From NCBI GenBank assembly GCA_937896105.1, contig CALBKR010000363.1, positions 1 to 8,796 of the forward strand: 8,796 nucleotides of DNA, read 5' to 3'. The notes beneath the pieces are model-generated. The model was not told the origin of the DNA. It made no database searches and worked only from the letters and a program-made list of their open reading frames with translations. Below are positions 6,970 to 8,796 of this stretch, one piece after another. This DNA is from an uncultured Bacteroidales bacterium. GTDB taxonomy: Bacteria; Bacteroidota; Bacteroidia; Bacteroidales; Bacteroidaceae. Every line of letters begins with the position of its first letter. The first letter of the stretch is position 1. The translations under genes were made by a program, and so were the position numbers.

Positions 6970-6985
6970 TTCTTTCTTTATCAGA

Positions 6986-7022
6986 GGTACGGAAGATTCC
7001 ATCACTTCCGTACCACTTTTTT
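6986..7022 (+). terminator. Intrinsic terminator after the muramidase gene
   Basis: A perfect 10-bp stem, GGTACGGAAG (6986-6995) with CTTCCGTACC (7005-7014), closes a 9-nt loop and is followed by AC and T6 at 7017-7022. It begins 17 bp after the muramidase stop. It ends the plus-strand unit of regulator and muramidase. Confidence 0.9.
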
Positions 7023-7424
7023 ATAACTTTATTTTACTAAATGAAAGTTAACGAAATAAAAATAAAGTTTGTTTGTTAAAAATAACACAAGTTAAATAAA
7101 AAAAAGCACAGAAATTTCACTATTTTTATGCCATTGAAATATATACAAACAAAAGATCATTAACCTAAAAAACGAGAGAATAAACAAAATCATCAATTAC
7201 TAAAAACAGAATTTAAGGTGGACAGGAATCAAGTAAATAGCAACAACTGCGGTGTGTGGGCATCATTTGTTCACCATCCAACAAATGCTGTTTTCATTGC
7301 AATGACATCTGACCACAACCACAGTAAACAACAGGAATAAACGCTGCACAATCAATGGCTAATATATTTCAATAAAAACACGCCATTAAGTTGTGCTTTT
7401 TTTATGTATAAAATTTAACCTAAT
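7023..7424 (+). other. AT-rich non-coding stretch: probable leader of the surface-protein gene
   Basis: No convincing gene is present. The first 180 bp are very AT-rich. TATTTTTA at 7121-7128 is a near match to the Bacteroides -7 element but lacks a good TTTG partner. From 7247 to 7324 the DNA can fold: CTG/GGT/TGTGG at 7247-7259 can pair with CCACA/ACC/CAG at 7313-7324, enclosing the hairpin CATTTGTT (7264-7271) and AACAAATG (7280-7287). CATTGCAATG at 7295-7304 is a 10-bp palindrome. A mini-ORF of 12 codons (MTSDHNHSKQQE, 7302-7340) ends 5 bp before the terminator-shaped hairpin at 7346-7403. Taken together this resembles a regulatory leader or a small RNA gene; I recognise no known riboswitch class. 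Confidence 0.4.
7346..7403 (+). terminator. Terminator-shaped hairpin just upstream of the surface-protein start (possible attenuator)
   Basis: GCACAA (7346-7351) pairs with TTGTGC (7391-7396) and AATGGC (7354-7359) with GCCATT (7382-7387), separated by a small 2/3-nt internal loop, with a 22-nt apical loop, followed directly by T7 at 7397-7403. The shape is that of an intrinsic terminator on the plus strand. The next start codon is only 21 bp further on, and the gene before it already has its own terminator 320 bp upstream. It would therefore end either a leader transcript (attenuation) or a small RNA from this interval. Confidence 0.6.
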
Positions 7425-8796
7425 ATGAAAAAAACTCTACAAACTTTATTATTTGCTTTAATAGCAATTATGATGCCAATAGGAGCATGGGCGCAAACCT
7501 CGACTATAGACCTGTCTACATTGACGGCGACTTATGTCATCAGCGACAGCGAAGAATACACCTTCACCGGCTCCGGCAAGTACGGTATCAAGGTAGAAAA
7601 AGGAAATCCCAAAATCGTTCTGAATGATGCAAGCATTACGGTTAGAACAGGCAGTGCTATTGATGTTGCATCTGGCAACAACGCAACCATATTTGTGTTG
7701 GGTGACAATACGATAGGCACTACAAAAACCGAATCTTGGAATGAGCCATGTGGTGGTATTTTCGTTGCAGAGGGCGGAACAGTTAATATTACCTCAAACG
7801 GGACGGATAATATTCTTCGTGCTCACGGTACTCTTGCCGCAGCCATTGGCGGAAAGTACGACTACGACAACAACGAAAGTTATAATGCCGGTAGCATTAA
7901 CATTTCAAACGTCACAGTATATGCGTATACGAACAACTTTTACGCTTCAGCCATTGGTGCAGCAGGCGAAGGTACCTGCGGAACAATCAATATTACAAAC
8001 GCAGTCGTATATGCCTATGGTGCCGGTGACAGATGGACTTCTGCTCCCGGTATCGGCAACGCTTGGAGTTTGCTTGATTGGTCGGATACGATCCCTATTG
8101 TGATCATCTCAGATTCTGAGGTTCACACCTTTAGATATAACCCGTATTCTGATTATATCGGATATTTGGGGGATGAATCCGGTGACACTTACGCTACCGG
8201 CAGCATTAACTGCGGCGATGGTGGTTCGGTAAAGAACAGCACCATTTACTGCTACACTGGATTGGATGCCACCACCACGGATAAGGTCGTGAAATACGGC
8301 GCACTGGGCGGTCTGCTCAAGGAAGATGGAACCTGCGAGGGCGAACACTCCGGCGGCACGGCGACCTGCACCACTCTGGCAGTCTGCGAAAACTGCGGCG
8401 AAAGCTACGGCGAGCTGGGCGCTCACACCTTGGATGTTACCACCGGCAAGTGTGTCTGCGGCGCTGACATGACCGTGGTCGCAACCGTCACCGATGGCAC
8501 GAACATCTACTATGCAGCCGATGCAGCAACGCTGAATCAGGCAGTAACCGCAATTCTGGAAACCGGCAGCAGAACCTTTACGGTGGAGCTCCCTGCCGAT
8601 GCAGAAGCCGAGATGATCACCGCCATCCGCCGCGCCATCTGCGACACCGAGGGCGTTGCTGACGGCAGCATCCACCTCACCCTCAAGGGCGTGATTTCGA
8701 TTCCCGGTACTACCAACTGGGACGGTGTTGCTTTTGGCCCCGGCGACATATATGATGAAGCCGGAAAAATTGTAGATCAGGAACTCGTTACCCAAT
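7425..8796 (+). CDS. Large secreted surface/adhesin-like protein with solenoid repeats and Cys-rich module (3' end cut by window)
   Basis: The frame is open from the ATG at 7425-7427 to the right edge, 457 codons. Residues 1-24 are a Bacteroidales signal peptide (LLFALIAIMMPIGAWAQ). Residues about 40-280 look like a beta-solenoid of the kind found in gut bacterial surface proteins: KIVLNDASITV, then AIDVASGNNATIFVLGDN, GGIFVAEGGTVNITSNG, and the repeats GSINISNVTVYAY (156-168), GTINITNAVVYAY (186-198) and SVKNSTIYCY (268-277). Residues about 304-346 hold six cysteines (304, 315, 321, 324, 343, 345) in a GTATCT..AVCENCGESYG..GAH module typical of Firmicutes surface proteins. After 350 the sequence resembles regions flanking BspA-type leucine-rich repeats (LTLKGVISIPGTTNWDGV). 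GC rises to about 61% from 8281 to 8700. Role (inference): secreted adhesin or glycan-contact protein. The C-terminal anchor or sorting signal is not visible. The gene call is secure; the domain names are less so. Confidence 0.85.
   Translation, partial: MKKTLQTLLFALIAIMMPIGAWAQTSTIDLSTLTATYVISDSEEYTFTGSGKYGIKVEKGNPKIVLNDASITVRTGSAIDVASGNNATIFVLGDNTIGTTKTESWNEPCGGIFVAEGGTVNITSNGTDNILRAHGTLAAAIGGKYDYDNNESYNAGSINISNVTVYAYTNNFYASAIGAAGEGTCGTINITNAVVYAYGAGDRWTSAPGIGNAWSLLDWSDTIPIVIISDSEVHTFRYNPYSDYIGYLGDESGDTYATGSINCGDGGSVKNSTIYCYTGLDATTTDKVVKYGALGGLLKEDGTCEGEHSGGTATCTTLAVCENCGESYGELGAHTLDVTTGKCVCGADMTVVATVTDGTNIYYAADAATLNQAVTAILETGSRTFTVELPADAEAEMITAIRRAICDTEGVADGSIHLTLKGVISIPGTTNWDGVAFGPGDIYDEAGKIVDQELVTQ
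7890..8018 (+). repeat. Two in-frame copies of a 90-bp-period solenoid repeat
   Basis: Codons 156-168 (7890-7928) and 186-198 (7980-8018) encode G(S/T)INI(S/T)N followed by VYAY, exactly 30 codons apart. A partial third copy, NSTIYCY, occurs at codons 271-277. They are protein-level repeats of a beta-solenoid; the nucleotide copies have diverged. Confidence 0.6.
8281..8700. other. High-GC segment inside the surface-protein gene, compositionally foreign
   Basis: By hand count 255 of 420 bases are G or C (about 61%), against 27-29 of 60 for sampled parts of the first half of the gene and 28 of 60 in the muramidase gene. Codons change from ATA, AGA, TTA and CTA near the start to ATC, CGC, CTG, GCC and ACC here. 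The reading frame crosses into the segment without interruption. This fits acquisition from a higher-GC donor such as a gut clostridial species, or a contig join. Confidence 0.55.

Noticed and set aside
7128..7163. 11-codon frame in the leader
   Set aside because: It is too short, has no ribosome binding site and no link to the downstream hairpin.
6961..7425. CRISPR array, tRNA, attachment site or insertion sequence in the long gap
   Set aside because: No regularly spaced repeats, no cloverleaf, no paired direct repeats flanking the muramidase and no transposase fragments were seen.
8109..8795. Antisense frame of 228 codons opposite the surface-protein gene
   Set aside because: It mirrors a GC-rich coding strand, where antisense frames are often open by codon bias. 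The translation is low-complexity (Ala, Gly, Val) with no signal peptide or domain, and the sense frame is clearly coding.

Overview
The window looks like chromosomal DNA of a gut- or oral-type Bacteroidales (Prevotellaceae/Bacteroidaceae style). The grounds are signal peptides ending in FAQ/CAQ/WAQ, a plug-plus-barrel outer membrane protein with a CarboxypepD_reg-like N-terminus, a DUF4369-like TlpA thiol protein, and AT-rich translation starts without strong Shine-Dalgarno sequences. It carries five convincing genes, one gene cut at each window edge included among a total of six, plus one doubtful small ORF.

Left half, minus strand (read right to left from 4681): a 966-residue outer membrane beta-barrel protein, then a 239-residue secreted protein of unknown family, then, 5 bp later, a TlpA-like thioredoxin protein that runs off the left edge. 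The barrel gene and the secreted-protein gene each have the same upstream module: an ECF-sigma-like promoter (TGTAAC, 15 or 16 bp, CGTC, then TATAGG or CATAGG) and a nearly identical 17-base sequence ending in the start codon. This points to co-expression of an envelope system under one ECF sigma factor that is not in the window. Divergent from it, starting at 4925, is a two-pass membrane protein with a periplasmic domain and a C-terminal OmpR-type winged helix. It is the obvious candidate local regulator, and the 184-bp divergent gap holds repeated TCTTAYA elements that could be its operator.

Middle, plus strand: the regulator is followed by a possible 36-residue ORF and then by a phage-type endolysin-like protein (peptidoglycan-binding domain plus N-acetylmuramidase) with a strong intrinsic terminator at 6986-7022.

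Right part, plus strand: about 400 bp of AT-rich non-coding DNA with possible RNA structure. It ends in a terminator-shaped hairpin with a T7 run only 21 bp before the start of a large secreted, repeat-bearing surface protein. That protein begins as an ordinary Bacteroidales secreted protein at about 35-48% GC, but from about residue 286 it becomes about 61% GC and Firmicutes-like (Cys-x2-Cys module), suggesting a cross-phylum mosaic. It is cut by the right edge.

The two most interesting items are the co-regulated OMP/secreted/TlpA locus with its inverted-topology membrane regulator, and the possibly attenuated, mosaic surface-protein gene. All functional assignments come from reading the sequence; no database search was done.
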